Positions 25,125 to 36,900 of a stretch of 64,000 nt of DNA are shown here, one piece after another; the first letter of the stretch is position 1; each line of letters starts with the position of its first letter. The notes under the pieces were generated by a model. That model worked only from the letters and a program-made list of their open reading frames with translations, searched no databases and was not told where the DNA came from. Both the position numbers and the translations under genes were made by a program. Location of the stretch: NCBI GenBank assembly GCA_032191485.1, contig JAVDOI010000003.1:16371813-16435812 (forward strand), given 5' to 3'. The DNA comes from Leptoclinus maculatus (Eukaryota; Chordata; Actinopteri; Perciformes; Stichaeidae).

Positions 25125-25759
25125 TATCTTACAAGGTGTCACCAACGTTTATTCTGTGTGTTTTACAGCGGCGGTGGTGGTGGAGGTAGTGGTAGTGGTG
25201 GCGGTGGCGGCGGTGGTGGTGGAGGTGGCGGCGGCGGTGGTAGCGGCAGTGGTGGTAGCAGTAGTGGTGGTTCATCACGACGGCCCTCGAGGGACTGTGA
25301 CCGGGGCTACGACAGAGGTTATGACCGGAGTTATGATCGTGACTATGATCGCTATGAAGACCGAGAGTACAAATCATACAGGTGAGTTGTTCTCCCCGTA
25401 GCCTGTTTGTCATATTAGTCTGTGATTAATGGTTAACAGTCTAAAGGAAAGTGTTGCGGTTTTGTTTTCCCTCTACAGACGCAGATCTCCATCTCCTTAC
25501 TACAGCAGGGGGTACCGCTCACGGTCCCGGTCCCGGTCCTATTCGCCACGTATGCTGAAACCATTTTTCTATCATTACACCGCTGGGCTATATTGACATA
25601 TTTATAGTTTATATGAAATTCAGATATTTATGTAACCTTCACAAATACTTTGTCTCCAGAACAGTTATCCACAAAAAAGTAACATAAATAATGCTTGTAT
25701 TCTTTTTGAGTCTGGCACTTAATCTCTTCTTCTGTCCTTTTTTCACAGGTCACTACTGA
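22722..25759 (+). CDS. tra2b: Transformer-2 beta, SR-like splicing regulator
   Basis: Nuclear RNA-binding protein that binds GAA-rich exonic enhancers and promotes exon inclusion. Exons: 22722-22754, 23974-24107, 24239-24398, 24518-24706, 24918-25033, 25169-25381, 25479-25549, 25749-25759; 308 residues. Layout: MSDTEKEF start, N-terminal RS domain (RSRSRSRSRSKSR), RRM with RNP2-like LGVFGLSLYT and RNP1 RGFAFVYF, the TRA2 linker THTPTPGIYMGRPT-type (here AHTPTPGIYMGRP), a long Gly/Ser tract, DRGYDRGYDRSYDRDYDR, and a C-terminal RS domain ending SPRHY. The paralog TRA2A shares SNRRRH and a Gly-rich linker. VYDQQSRRSRGF, FSITKR and linkage to senp2 favour tra2b. Intron 1 (1.2 kb) holds a candidate poison exon. 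Confidence 0.88.
23336..23602 (+). other. tra2b: Candidate autoregulatory poison exon in tra2b intron 1
   Basis: A 267-base segment between acceptor ttgttctttgttaag and donor agg|GTATGA. It is dense in purine enhancers of the GAA type (ggaagaaagaaaaagg, gaagaggaggaaaaag, tgaagaaagaagaaatgaag). Spliced to exon 1 in phase, it reads 28 codons and then TAA at 23420-23422. Mammalian TRA2B carries a poison exon of similar size at this place; TRA2B protein binds its GAA repeats to switch on the nonproductive isoform. Position, composition, size and the in-frame stop all agree, but conservation was not tested. Confidence 0.75.
25086..25122. repeat. (GT)n microsatellite in tra2b intron
   Basis: Pure GT tract about 37 bases long, about 50 bases after the exon ending at 25033. 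It creates spurious Cys-Val repeat ORFs. Confidence 0.9.
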
Positions 25760-26540
25760 GCAGTTGGAGAAGAAGGCAACAGTTTCAGTGTTATTGTTCA
25801 GATGCTTTCTTTTTCTTGACTTTTTGTTTTGTTTTATTTGCTTTGTTTTTAGATAATGTATGTTATATGAATTCTGGATTTGTTTATGCATTGAAGGTCT
25901 AAAAAAATGTCAGTGGTGAATTTATCATAACCAAATTTGCAGGCAAACTCGTGAAAAACAAAAACCTAACATTTCAGATAATAGGTTCAAGTGAAAATGA
26001 GCAACGCTTCGGATCTGCACCAAAAACAATCCGTGACGTCATTTTTGGGTATCCTAACAGCTGAAACAGAAAATAAAAGGAAAACTTGTTTTGCGTTGCT
26101 AATTACACAAAGGGCTGGGTTGTTTATGCTTAGCTCAGACTTGTTTTTATTCAAGCAGGATTTTCTTTGGCAGTTATATTATAGTTTCTAACTTTGCTGT
26201 TTGTATGTAGCTGTCAAGATCCCACTTTGCACGTATTTAATGTTTTAAATACCATCTCTTCTATTTATTTTTGTGTTTTTCCGGTGGAAAGTTCTTTTTT
26301 TGGGGTGTTGTACATACACAAAAAGATACTTTGGTCAGTTGTTCCGTTGTCTAGTGACAGTTTGTAGTATACTGTGATGGCCGCATTGCCCCGTGGTTTT
26401 AGATGCAGGAATAATGCAGGTATTGTACCATGAAGTCCCATCAAACAGTTTATTTGGTGTGTTTTTTTTCTTGACAAATAAAAAATATTCTGCTTAGACA
26501 TTACGCATGCACCCTGACTCGAGTGATCTTCCATAATAAA
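25760..26540 (+). other. tra2b: tra2b 3' UTR
   Basis: AT-rich sequence after the TGA, with AATAAA at 26477-26482 and again at 26535-26540. No coding potential. The UTR would be about 720-800 bases. Confidence 0.6.
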
Positions 26541-27584
26541 GCCCTGTTTTGTCACAATTTGAGTTTTCTACAGAATTGGGTATTTTATGAAATGTATATT
26601 CAGGCTATCCTGGATACATAAATCAATATTGTTACATTACAAATAAATTGAAATTTCTTTGAATATAAATACTGCATAAATCAGATGTTCAATGTCTTCA
26701 GGCTGCCCATGTACTCTGTTTAATGCTCTGTCAACATCCCAGAGGACATTTACTTTCTGTTTTGGCAGCATTGAGACAGTTTGATTTTTAGTTTTTAGTG
26801 ACAGACTTAAATCAAATATAAAATATAATGTGAGGCAATTATACGAAAGATCGTTTACACTACACTCAACAGAAAATTGGTATAGTACTACAATATCAAT
26901 GGAACTTGTGGCGAGAATAAACTTAATACTTAAATTCTTAAAACAACATAGACGAGATGTTTGTAAAGGGCTCAGAGAACAAATATCCAAGACTAAAAGC
27001 TCCAGCACAGCTTCATGGAACAATATTTTGTCATAGACTGTTTCCAATATAAAGAATATACTTTCGTTCTGAAATGTTAATTTGTCTGAACACGAGCCTA
27101 TTATGTGTTGGTATGTTATTATGCTATTATGTCTGTGTGCATGTCCTTTAACATCTCCGTCACCACGGAAAGACCGGCAGTAAAGTAAACTGGAAAGATG
27201 TAAACCCGGCGATTCGCAAATGTGCGTAAGAACGGTAAGATTTTACATGTGTAATATGCTTTTTTGTGAAATATTTAGTATAAAAATAACAAACTTTTAT
27301 TTTTTATTGACAAGATATACAACGAATTTAAATATTTGCAGCACATACAGAACATATGTAGGTAGAATGATGCACATACACAAAAAAATAAAGATTAAAG
27401 GACAATTACGTTACATTTTTTTAACTAGAGTTAACTAGAACATGTCTGTTTATTAATAAAAATGTGACATAAAATAATTAAATTTAGAGCTCTATTTTAA
27501 AATATGAGATATATAAAATATCTTTAAGGTTCAAAGAATAAACAGGTCTGTCCAACGTAACTTCATGTAGTCTGTCAGCGCACT
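26541..27584. other. tra2b-ola1 intergenic spacer
   Basis: AT-rich, with no gene or recognisable element seen. ORFs here are short and do not resemble protein families. Confidence 0.6.
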
Positions 27585-27726
27585 TCTCTCTGACCAATCA
27601 CAGAGCACTTCCGGTTAAACACTTCCGGTTTGCTCCAGCACTTGCCTTTCCACCCGAGCGGCTGGTGTGTGCAGATATCAGAAGAGTGAATACCACGTAG
27701 ACCACTGGCTAAAAATAGACGTTAAG
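27585..27726 (+). promoter_or_regulatory. ola1: ola1 promoter and probable 5' UTR exon
   Basis: A CCAAT box (27594-27598, in gaccaatcac) is followed by two ETS/GABP sites acttccgg at 27607-27614 and 27621-27628. This is a typical TATA-less housekeeping promoter arrangement. A plausible 5' UTR exon ends with gttaag|gtac at 27726 and splices to the acceptor ctctcgcag at 28089. Confidence 0.6.
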
Positions 27727-28089
27727 GTACTAAAAGAGTAGTTTTTCAGCTAATTAACTTTTAGTGTTATTTGTAAATACTGGGAAATACAGACGGTAGT
27801 GTTTGTTTAGTCAAATATTCTGGCTAACAAGTAGCTAGGAGTGGTCTCATGTAACCACTAGCTTACGTTAGCATGCTGTTTTTGAATGAGCGTATGACTG
27901 GAGCCAGTCTGTCACTTGAGCCGCCTCAACACGCTTTAAGTGGAGCTAGTTGAACAGGAATGAGCTACTTGGTGATACATGTCCATACGTAACTTTTAGC
28001 CGTAGCGAGATGTTGTTACGTTACAAATAAACATGGCTTTAGTGAAATGTTTTGACATGGGGTAATGGTGTAACTTGTGACTCTCGCAG

Positions 28090-29444
28090 ATGCCACCAAA
28101 AAAGGCAGAAGCCCCCAAAGAGCCTACATTGATTGGACGATTTGGAACCTCGCTGAAGATTGGAATTGTGGGATTACCTAATGTTGGGTATGTACATGAA
28201 TTAAGTAATGGATGTAAGCTAAGCAGTTAGTTATGTGAGTGAATGAACAAATTCATCATTTAGGGTTGATTATTGCACTGCTGTTGACACTCTCCTGACT
28301 ATGCAGGAAATCCACCTTTTTCAACGTGCTGACCAAAAGCCAAGCTGCTGCAGAGAACTTCCCATTCTGCACAATCGACCCAAATGAGAGCCGGGTACCG
28401 GTGCCCGATGAGCGCTTTGATTTCCTCTGCCAATACCACAAACCACTCAGGTCTGTGTTATGTCCTTACAGCTGATTGGTTGTTGTTTTTTCTCCATGGA
28501 TTTCTGTCTCATCAACAATCCCTCCTTGCCTGGCTGCTTTTGTTTCTTTAGTAAGGTTCCAGCTTTTCTGAACGTCGTGGACATTGCTGGTCTGGTGAAG
28601 GGAGCTCACGCAGGACAGGGACTTGGAAATGCCTTTCTCTCCCACATCAGTGCCTGTGACGGCATCTTCCACATGACTCGTGAGTTGTCAATACTACTGC
28701 CTGCAGCTTCTGTCTAGTAACAACTGAGGAGAGGGGACAGGTTTTGGTTTCAGTTCAGAACATTTAAACAACATCCAGTCCAAGCTGGAATTTAGAGTGA
28801 AAGCTTTTACATTTGTGATTTGCCTGTCATGTAAAATCAGAGTCAGAGATGATGCAAAATCGATTTTTCAGACCAATATGAAGTTTATACATTATAGCAT
28901 TTGTAGAGTTTAGGTTTTACCCGAGTGCACATTCTGATTTAAAAGTGTTAGGGATCAACAAAATAGCTTTAGGAAATACTTGCATGGTCATACATACCGA
29001 CTGAACTGCTCAGGGTTTTGGACTTCACCTGTCGTCGCTTGTGTTTTTTAGGTGCGTTCGATGATGAGGATATTATCCACGTGGAGGGTAACGTTGACCC
29101 GGTGAGGGACATTGAGATCATCCACGAAGAGCTGCGACTAAAGGACGAGGAAAATATTCCTATGATCCTGGACAAACTGGAGAAAATGGCCGTCAGAGGA
29201 GGTGACAAAAAACTCAAACCCGAATATGTAAGTATGTATATATGTTTGTGCGATGCATATGTTGCCCTGTGTCACGATGCGTCGCAATTGGGGGATAAAG
29301 GAGATGATAACCCTGTACTCAGTCTGCAGACTTAAGTTAATCTGCTGCTTCTTGCTGCAGGATATCATGATTAAGGTAAAGAACTGGATAATGGAGGAGA
29401 AGAAACACGTCCGATTTTACCCTGATTGGAACGACAAAGAGGTA

Positions 29445-29483
<39 letters not shown>

Positions 29484-30774
29484 GTGTGTGTGTCTATACG
29501 TGTTTGGTGTAATTAGGGCTGTACCCAATCTAATTTTTTACACTCAAAGCTTCTATTGAGGTTTTCAAATAAGGCTTTGAACCTTAAAATTCTCTCCACA
29601 GATTGAGGTGTTGAACAAATACCTGCTTCTGACATCCAAGCCCATGATCTACCTGGTTAACCTCTCGGAGAAGGATTACATCAGGAAAAAGAACAAGTGG
29701 TGGGTTTGCGTTCACCTGCCCGTTGTGCATAAGTACATGTTGCATGCGTTGTTTAGGTACGCAGCCATTGTTTGAACACCCTGCTGCCTGTTCTTCTCAG
29801 GTTGGCGAAAATCAAGGAGTGGGTGGACGCCCATGACCCCGGTGCTCTGGTCATTCCCGTGAGTGGATGTGTGGAGTCTAAAATGCAGGACATGGAGGAG
29901 GAGGAGAGGAATAAGTACTGCGAGGAAATGAAGACGCAGAGGTGAGACATAAACTCGCGGTGTATCGTAAACCAGGTGGAGAAATAGTCCCTTAGGGCTT
30001 TGTTGATTAATCGCTCAATTATTATCAGTATCACTTGTTTGCAGCTGATATCAATGTTATTAATTACTCCGGTGTTTTCCTTGCTGTGACAAATCAAAGT
30101 CTGCACCATTTTATAATTCAGTTTGAAGATACAATAACTGATGCTTTTATCATTGAATGCACCTTTTTTTTTTTTTGATACATGTGTGCTTGAACTGCTC
30201 CATCGTGACTTCTCTCTGTGTTTCTAGTGTTCTGACCAAAATAATCAAAACGGGCTACGCAGCACTACAGCTGGAGTACTTCTTCACAGCCGGACCAGAC
30301 GAGGTGCGAGCGTGGACCGTCAGGGTGAGTGCTGGGAAATAAATAACCCGTCTTTTAAGATCATTATTACCGTATGTTCTTCAAGGGTGCAGTGTGTTGA
30401 CATATTCTGAGTTAACCTCTCGTTATCGTCTTTATTTGCTGCAACAGAAAGGGACCAAGGCTCCTCAAGCTGCAGGAAAGATTCACACTGACTTTGAGAA
30501 AGGCTTCATCATGGCGGAGGTGATGAAGTACATTGACTTCAAAGAGGAGGGCAGTGAGAATGCAGCCAAGGTGTGTGGTTTTTATAGAGCCTCAGCTTGA
30601 ACTGGGACTGAATTTCTGCCAATAAAAACCGCTCTTGAATACAATTTTTAAATGTGTCCTCTCTTACAGGCGGCTGGGAAATACAGGCAACTGGGCAGGA
30701 ACTACACGGTGGAGGACGGCGACATTATCTTTTTCAAATTCAACACACCCAATGCACCTAAAAAGAAGCCGTGA
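28090..30774 (+). CDS. ola1: Obg-like ATPase 1
   Basis: Cytosolic P-loop NTPase of the Obg/YchF family that prefers ATP to GTP; linked to translation and stress control. Exons: 28090-28187, 28307-28450, 28552-28679, 29052-29227, 29361-29441, 29602-29699, 29801-29941, 30228-30324, 30448-30570, 30670-30774. They give 396 residues, the same length as human OLA1. Motifs: P-loop GLPNVGKST (split by intron 1), G3 VVDIAG, and the atypical G4 VNLSEKD in place of NKxD, which explains ATP use in this family. The TGS domain begins near YFFTAGPDEVRAWTVR and includes the conserved HTDFEKGFI. Ends NAPKKKP. The ATG is the first three bases after the predicted acceptor, so the 5' UTR is on a separate exon. 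Next to sp3, as in human 2q31. Confidence 0.96.
29443..29495. repeat. (GT)n microsatellite in ola1 intron
   Basis: GT tract starting directly after the donor of the exon ending at 29441 (gag|gtaattgtgtgtg). Interrupted once by GC. Confidence 0.85.
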
Positions 30775-32107
30775 GACCACACAATCACCAGAGGGAGAAC
30801 TCAGAATACTGTTCCGTTTTCAAAGAGCTACACTGTGTGCTGGTTTTCATATTTATCTTTTGAATTCAGAGGATCAGCTCCGCAAGTTATTCACTCAACT
30901 GGCCTCACAGATCTGAATCAATTTGGAATTTTTTCAATATAATAACATTTCTACACAAGCATAGCATTCATCCCTGCCTGTAATATTTGGCACCTTCTGT
31001 ACCAGTCAAATATTTTTGAAAAGATTATATTCTAGCTTTCAAGGTCCCAACGGAGAACAGGTATAACTGAACTGAGAAATGTATCATTTCTGATTTTATA
31101 GGAAATTGCCAATTAAGAAACTAACAGAACATAAACTGCATATTGCTTTATGACTGATGCTGTCCATGTGTTTTTAATACGCATCAGAGGATCAGAGCTT
31201 GTCCCCTTTTCTAGACGCTTTTTTAACAATCAAGCAAGAATCAAAGTCTTTTTCTTTTTATCTTTAGGAAGATATTTGATCCCTACAACAATACCAGCTT
31301 GCCTTTCTGTCATTATTCAACGATTACCTTCATGATGACTGCTAATTAATTGGCGAGCTCTCGCATCATATCAACACGCTTTATTTCAGCCTGGCGTGCT
31401 CGATCTGTAAATCAGCTCCTATATCATACAAAAGTAATAAACAGTGCCACCGTAAGTGATGGTAATATACACCATGTGTTGTTTGGTACAGGTGCCTAAT
31501 CAGTGTTAATTAAGTAACGGCCATCACGGTGTTTTTCCTGAGAATTAAAATGACATGAACTATTTTCTTAGTTAATTTATGCCTTTTCCCTCAATTCAAC
31601 TTTCTGCTATTCAAGATTAAGTCATAATTCCAATTATGCTGAAAATGATACATACGTTTGACTGGTGCTGTGTTGCCTATTAAGATAAAATGAAAAGCCA
31701 TTGCTCAGTGTGGCATTTCAAGACAGAACTGTGCTGTATTCTGAGGGGAAGGATATTATTATTTTAGAAAGAGCAAAGCAGGCATCCCTGACAGTGCAGA
31801 ATGAGACGCCCGAATGGATCATTTTGTTATACACGCTGCTTTTATTGACTTTGGTTTGGGTTGGTTAAAAAAAAAAAAAAAAGACAACATTCACATTATG
31901 AAGTCCACCCTGTGTCGAGAGATGAGGCTTCAGTGTAAACCAGCTCTGTGGATCATCTGGGCTGCACAGCTTCACAATGCTTCTTGTTTCACCTCTCTGT
32001 GTGAATGTCTTTATTTTCAAGAGTCCCCTCATTTAACATCTTGTGGATAGAAAAAGGAGCCCAGATACAATAAATGTCACCCTCATCAATATGCATGTGT
32101 CAATAAA
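30775..32107 (+). other. ola1: ola1 3' UTR
   Basis: Non-coding AT-rich sequence after TGA. AATAAA occurs at 31436-31441, 32069-32074 and 32102-32107. The last is followed by a GT/T-rich stretch (cgttgctttgtgtctttc) and is the best distal site. Confidence 0.6.
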
Positions 32108-33239
32108 AAGAGACGAACCTGTCGTTGCTTTGTGTCTTTCTACTTTTTCCTCATGTTGGAGGCTAAAGTCACAACATGAGGGAATGAATGGACTGTAAAA
32201 ACCATAGAAATATAATAGTAATGTTATTAACGGTGTTTAATTACAATCACTTAATACATTGATATATTTAAACAATGGAATAACCCAATTTGTCTTTACT
32301 GATGCATTAATAAGCTTCAAGTAAGAAAAGTAACCCATCTGTCTTATGTAGTGATCACACATTTGCCAATTATATTTTCTTATTTAAATGCAAAAGGGCA
32401 TTATAATTTTAATTGTATCTACTTGTGACTGCCTGTTTTAAAACAATCTCGCCACAAAATCCACCCAGTTGCTATTCTGGAGCCTTTTGATCATATTAGC
32501 AGACGGAAATGTAGATGTTGAAATTTGTGGCAATTCCATTTCTGGTTGATTTATAAATTATATTTGAGTGAAAACTATGAAATTGTGCTTCAGGTTTAGT
32601 CTGGAGTCTCTGTTTTAGGGTTTAGGGTCCTTGGACAGAGGATGTTGAATGCCGTACAGATTGTAAAGCCTTCTGAGGCTAATTTGTGATATTGGGCAAT
32701 ACAAATTTAATTGAATTTGTCGATGCATGAGCTTCAAGTTGTCAGAACTGTGCATCATTTCATTTTTAGTGATTACAGCGTTTTTTTCCAGGAATATCGC
32801 CACAAACATTAAGTTTGTTATACTGCAAATACTTAAATATTGCAATACTTTCATCAGTGGACCACTGTGTTATAGGTCATGACTTAACAGACACTTATTC
32901 AAATGAAGATCTTCTGAGATTGCCACTTTAAAGGACTTCTTATACAAGTTGATTTTTAAACGTTGAGATTCAACGTTTCATGTGATTGTTTGAATTCGAA
33001 AGTATTTACAATTTCATGAGATAACTTTTGAAAAATGCCTCGTTGTAGAAATTGAGGCCAACTGGCAATACAGTGATCACAGAACTTTAAAAGCTAAATC
33101 GTCTATTGCACGTTATATGTAATGGCGAAAATAAAACAGCATAAATCTTCATTTCACATTAAAATAATTAAAATAAATGGTGTAATTTCGACAGAAAGTA
33201 TCTCAGTTGGGGAATTTTAACAACTGCATTCCTTCTCTT
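32108..33239. other. ola1-sp3 intergenic spacer
   Basis: AT-rich with no gene or structured repeat recognised. Only chance ORFs. Confidence 0.6.
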
Positions 33240-33560
33240 CACACGCTCAACAAACAGGAAACACACGTCCTATAAAAAGTGAGTGACGTTTCAGTTAACC
33301 AATGACGTCCCCCGTACTCCTGGCTTAGCCAATCGCCTTAGAGAAGAAGGGCGGGACGTCCTGAAATGTGATGCAAATTCGAGCGTCAAGCCTGTTAGTC
33401 CCGCCCTTTTGTGTTTCCCGCACCGTCAATCAAAATAGAAAAAAATCGACCAGAATTCACCGATCAACACTAGCCCGCCTTTGATAAAATAATCATGTTT
33501 GGAGTTTAGTTTACCCGATAATCCTACCGGTTACTACCACTCACGCTATGACCGGTACGT
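33240..33560 (+). promoter_or_regulatory. sp3: sp3 promoter
   Basis: Dense cluster of vertebrate promoter motifs. There are two CCAAT boxes (ttaaccaatgacg at 33295 and gcttagccaatcg at 33323), CRE-like TGACGTC overlapping the first, and GC boxes gggcggga near 33349 and tcccgccc near 33399. An octamer ATGCAAAT lies at 33371-33378 and a possible TATA-like tataaaaag at 33271. The sp3 ATG follows 350 bases downstream. Confidence 0.6.
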
Positions 33561-33915
33561 AAACGTTTACCGCATCGAAGCGTGCAACTAATCGGTGAGT
33601 TTGTGCAACCTACAGCGAAGCAAGCTGCGTCTTTTTTATCTTTTTCGCTCTGCTGCTAACTAGCTAGATATGGTTAGCTAACGGAGCTAGCTGGCTAGCA
33701 ACGAAGTTGACAAAGTAAACACGTCAATCTGGGCCGAAATTGCCACAGAATCTGCGCTGCGAAGTTGAGTTTCACAGTCAGCTCCTTTCGGACTGGAGAG
33801 TGGGGATGCTTTGCGAGCTTTTCTGGCAGGCAGCAGTTGAAGATTACAGAGTTTTGCTGAGTTCCCCCCCTGTCTCTCTGCTAGCGCCAGAGCAGCCTCT
33901 CTGAAACAAGGAGAA

Positions 33916-36900
33916 ATGGCGTCCGCGGACGTGGACAGCAGTCAAAGCGAGTTTCTGCAACCCGGCGGCGCAGCGGAAACACAGGTATCCCGACATTTTC
34001 TAGCTCGTCTTACTCGCTCGCTTTCGATTGCTGGGTTGTGTTTTTTGAGAGCATGAAGTTCACACGTTTTAAAATTTTGATGGCATGGGGTGAAAGCCGT
34101 ACACTTCCTGTGTTCCCCTCAATAACGGCCACCCACTTTACCCCTGTAAAACCCGCCCATAGTGGGTAGGACACTGAAGTCAGTCACTTGGGTCGGCTCG
34201 CTGGATAGATAGCCGGTTTACCTTACCGGGGTGTGATACTACTGCAGGGAAAGCGTCCATAATCACAACAGTAGCGTTCAATTGTGTTGTAATAGCTGCC
34301 CATCCCCCACACCCATGCACTCGGTCATTTCTGAGCCTGTTATCTACACTCCGTGTGTCGGTGGTTGCTTCTAGGTTGTGGCTGTTGCATCGTTTGCATC
34401 AGCACAAATCCTATATGACCCCCCCCCCCCCCCCCCCCACAATCACTATGATTTACTCTCTTTGACGTTGCAGCACAATCTCTGAATCCACAACTGCTTT
34501 TCAGAAAAATAGCCAGGCTGATTCTCTCCTCCTTTCCCCCTGTGATCTAATCTAAAGCTTTCTTTCTTGATGACGTGTGACCTGTTCTTGTTAATCTTTT
34601 TGTACAATTTGACTCCCAGACTACAGACATGTCTGCCATTCAGCTGACGGGTTCAGACCGATGGGAGGTGTTAACGCCCGTCTCAACCGGGAAGGAAGAT
34701 CAGGGAATTGTCCACATTCAAAACTCTGGGATTGTCACGTCTAACGGGCAGTACATGCTTCCTATTGGGAGTCTCCCCAACCAGCCCATTTATGTCACAG
34801 CATCCGGGAATGAGGCTTCACACAATGGAGTGTCAGGCATTCAGTATCAGGTAAAAAAAAAGAGACAGAAACAACATGTTAGATACTGTGTGTGTTCTGT
34901 TACGGCAAAGCTCTTCATCACAACGATGGTTCATTCTTCCAGGTCATCCCCCAAATCCAAAATGCAGACGGGACCCTCACAGGATTCACACAGGGACTGG
35001 ACGATGGCACAGGGCAGATCCACCTCCTCCAAGATGGCGGCCACGGCAGCATTGGAATCAGCTGTGCCACGACGTCGACCACGGACCTTCTGACGCAGGC
35101 GGGGCACGTACAGTCGATCCAAGGCGTCTCGCTGGCCGGGGGGTCGGCGTACACCGGCACAGTAGGGCTGCCCGGCAACATAACGTTCGTCCCTATAAAC
35201 AGTGTGGATCTGGAGTCTCTGGGGCTGACCGGAGCGCAGTCGGTCCCCATCGCAACGGGGGTAACGGCTGAAGGGCAGCTGATCATGGGCGGCCATACGC
35301 TGGACAGTCACGGCCAGGACACTGGCGTCAAGCAGGTGACGGTGTGTGCCACAAACCACGAACTCTACGTGCCAACCACCACGTCCTCCTCTAACTCCTC
35401 CCATCTTCCGGAGACCATCGACGGTACCGGGGTCCTGACCCAAGCAACCGCCGTGTCTGCGGGCGTGTCCGACCCCTCCTCGGAGAACTTCCACTCCCAC
35501 AACCACCTGCAGCAAATCCAGGTCAGAGTGTGTGTCTTTAACGCCATGTCATGTGTATGTTTAGTCGGGTCTGCGTGCTTTAAGGCAGTTGTTCCCAGAC
35601 CCGGGATCAGCACTTTGTCCTCGATAACAGGGAGGTACCCGGGTTATCGGCCGATTAATCGGCTACCGGCCGATAACGCGTTTGCTTGAACGGCTCCATC
35701 GTGGCTCGTCTGTGTATAGTATAGTTATTATATCGTTCTTTAAAAATCTGAAAGTAACCTTTTGGTATCGCTATAAAAAGTCAAGTCTTAAATCTAGAAA
35801 TCAGCAGCCTCAGCGATGAGGGCTATTAAGTAGACATTGATTTGATTTAAGGGGCCTAACAAGTCAAAACGGTTGGAAAACATTGCTTTAAGACACCAGT
35901 AGAGCTTATTGTGTCACCGTGTATTTAACCTCAATGTGTCTGATATGTATCCTAAGTTTCACATAATTACATGGCCGACCCACCTAGATTTGTTCTCATA
36001 ATAGGGAATAGTTTGTTTTATAACTGCGTAACTACAATTGAAAGTTCAGACTGTACTTCTGTCACCATCACATGTCGGCTTGTGAATGCATTGCTGTTGT
36101 GCAACCACATCTCCAGTGTTCCGGAGCTCCCCGCCCTGAGGCCCAACAGCCACAAATGAGTTCTTTGCTCGCAGTGAAATGCTCCAGCTTGCAATTTATG
36201 AAGACGATTAAGACTAAACTATCCACTGTGCCGTTGAACCAGGACCTCCTGCATCGAAACATGGCATGAACGCTGCTCCCGTAGCCTTTTTTGTGTGTAA
36301 TTGTATTTTATTTTCTGCAGATCTCATCCTCACACGGCACCACTCTCTCGCAGCCCATCCTGCAGCTGTGTGGGGACAGTCAGGCCCAGGTGGTTCAGGG
36401 TCAGGACCTGAATGCAGGAGGTCAGACTCTACAGAGTGTGCAGCTGGTCAACCCGGGGACCTTCCTCATCCAGGCCCAAACCGTCACCGCTACCGGACAG
36501 ATCCAGTGGCAGACCTTCCAGGTAACCGATGAGGGCCGTTTGGGAAGTGGCCTACAGAAGTCGTTGAGCTTTCGTTCTGTGAAAGATGTCAGATTACTAA
36601 CACACGTCTCATCTCTCTCTCTGTATAGGTTCAAGGTGTCCAGTCACTCCAGGGGCTTCAGCTGCCCCAGGGGCAGGGACAGGCCCAGCAGCTGACCTTA
36701 GCCCCGGTCCACACCCTCCCTATGAGCCAGACGGGCCAGGTCAGCCTGCCCAACCTCCAGACAGTCACGGTGAACTCTGTAGCACAAAGCGGAGTTCAGT
36801 ACACGCAGGCGGAGGACGCAAACAGTCCAGCTGGTATGGGGGACCACCTGCACATGCTGTACACTCGCCCATAATGTCTTCATTTGAATTATTGCATCGC

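Noticed and set aside
34918..35515. Antisense ORFs of 122 and 194 codons over sp3 exon 3
   Set aside because: The sense strand encodes well-conserved SP3 activation-domain sequence; antisense openness follows from GC-rich codon use.
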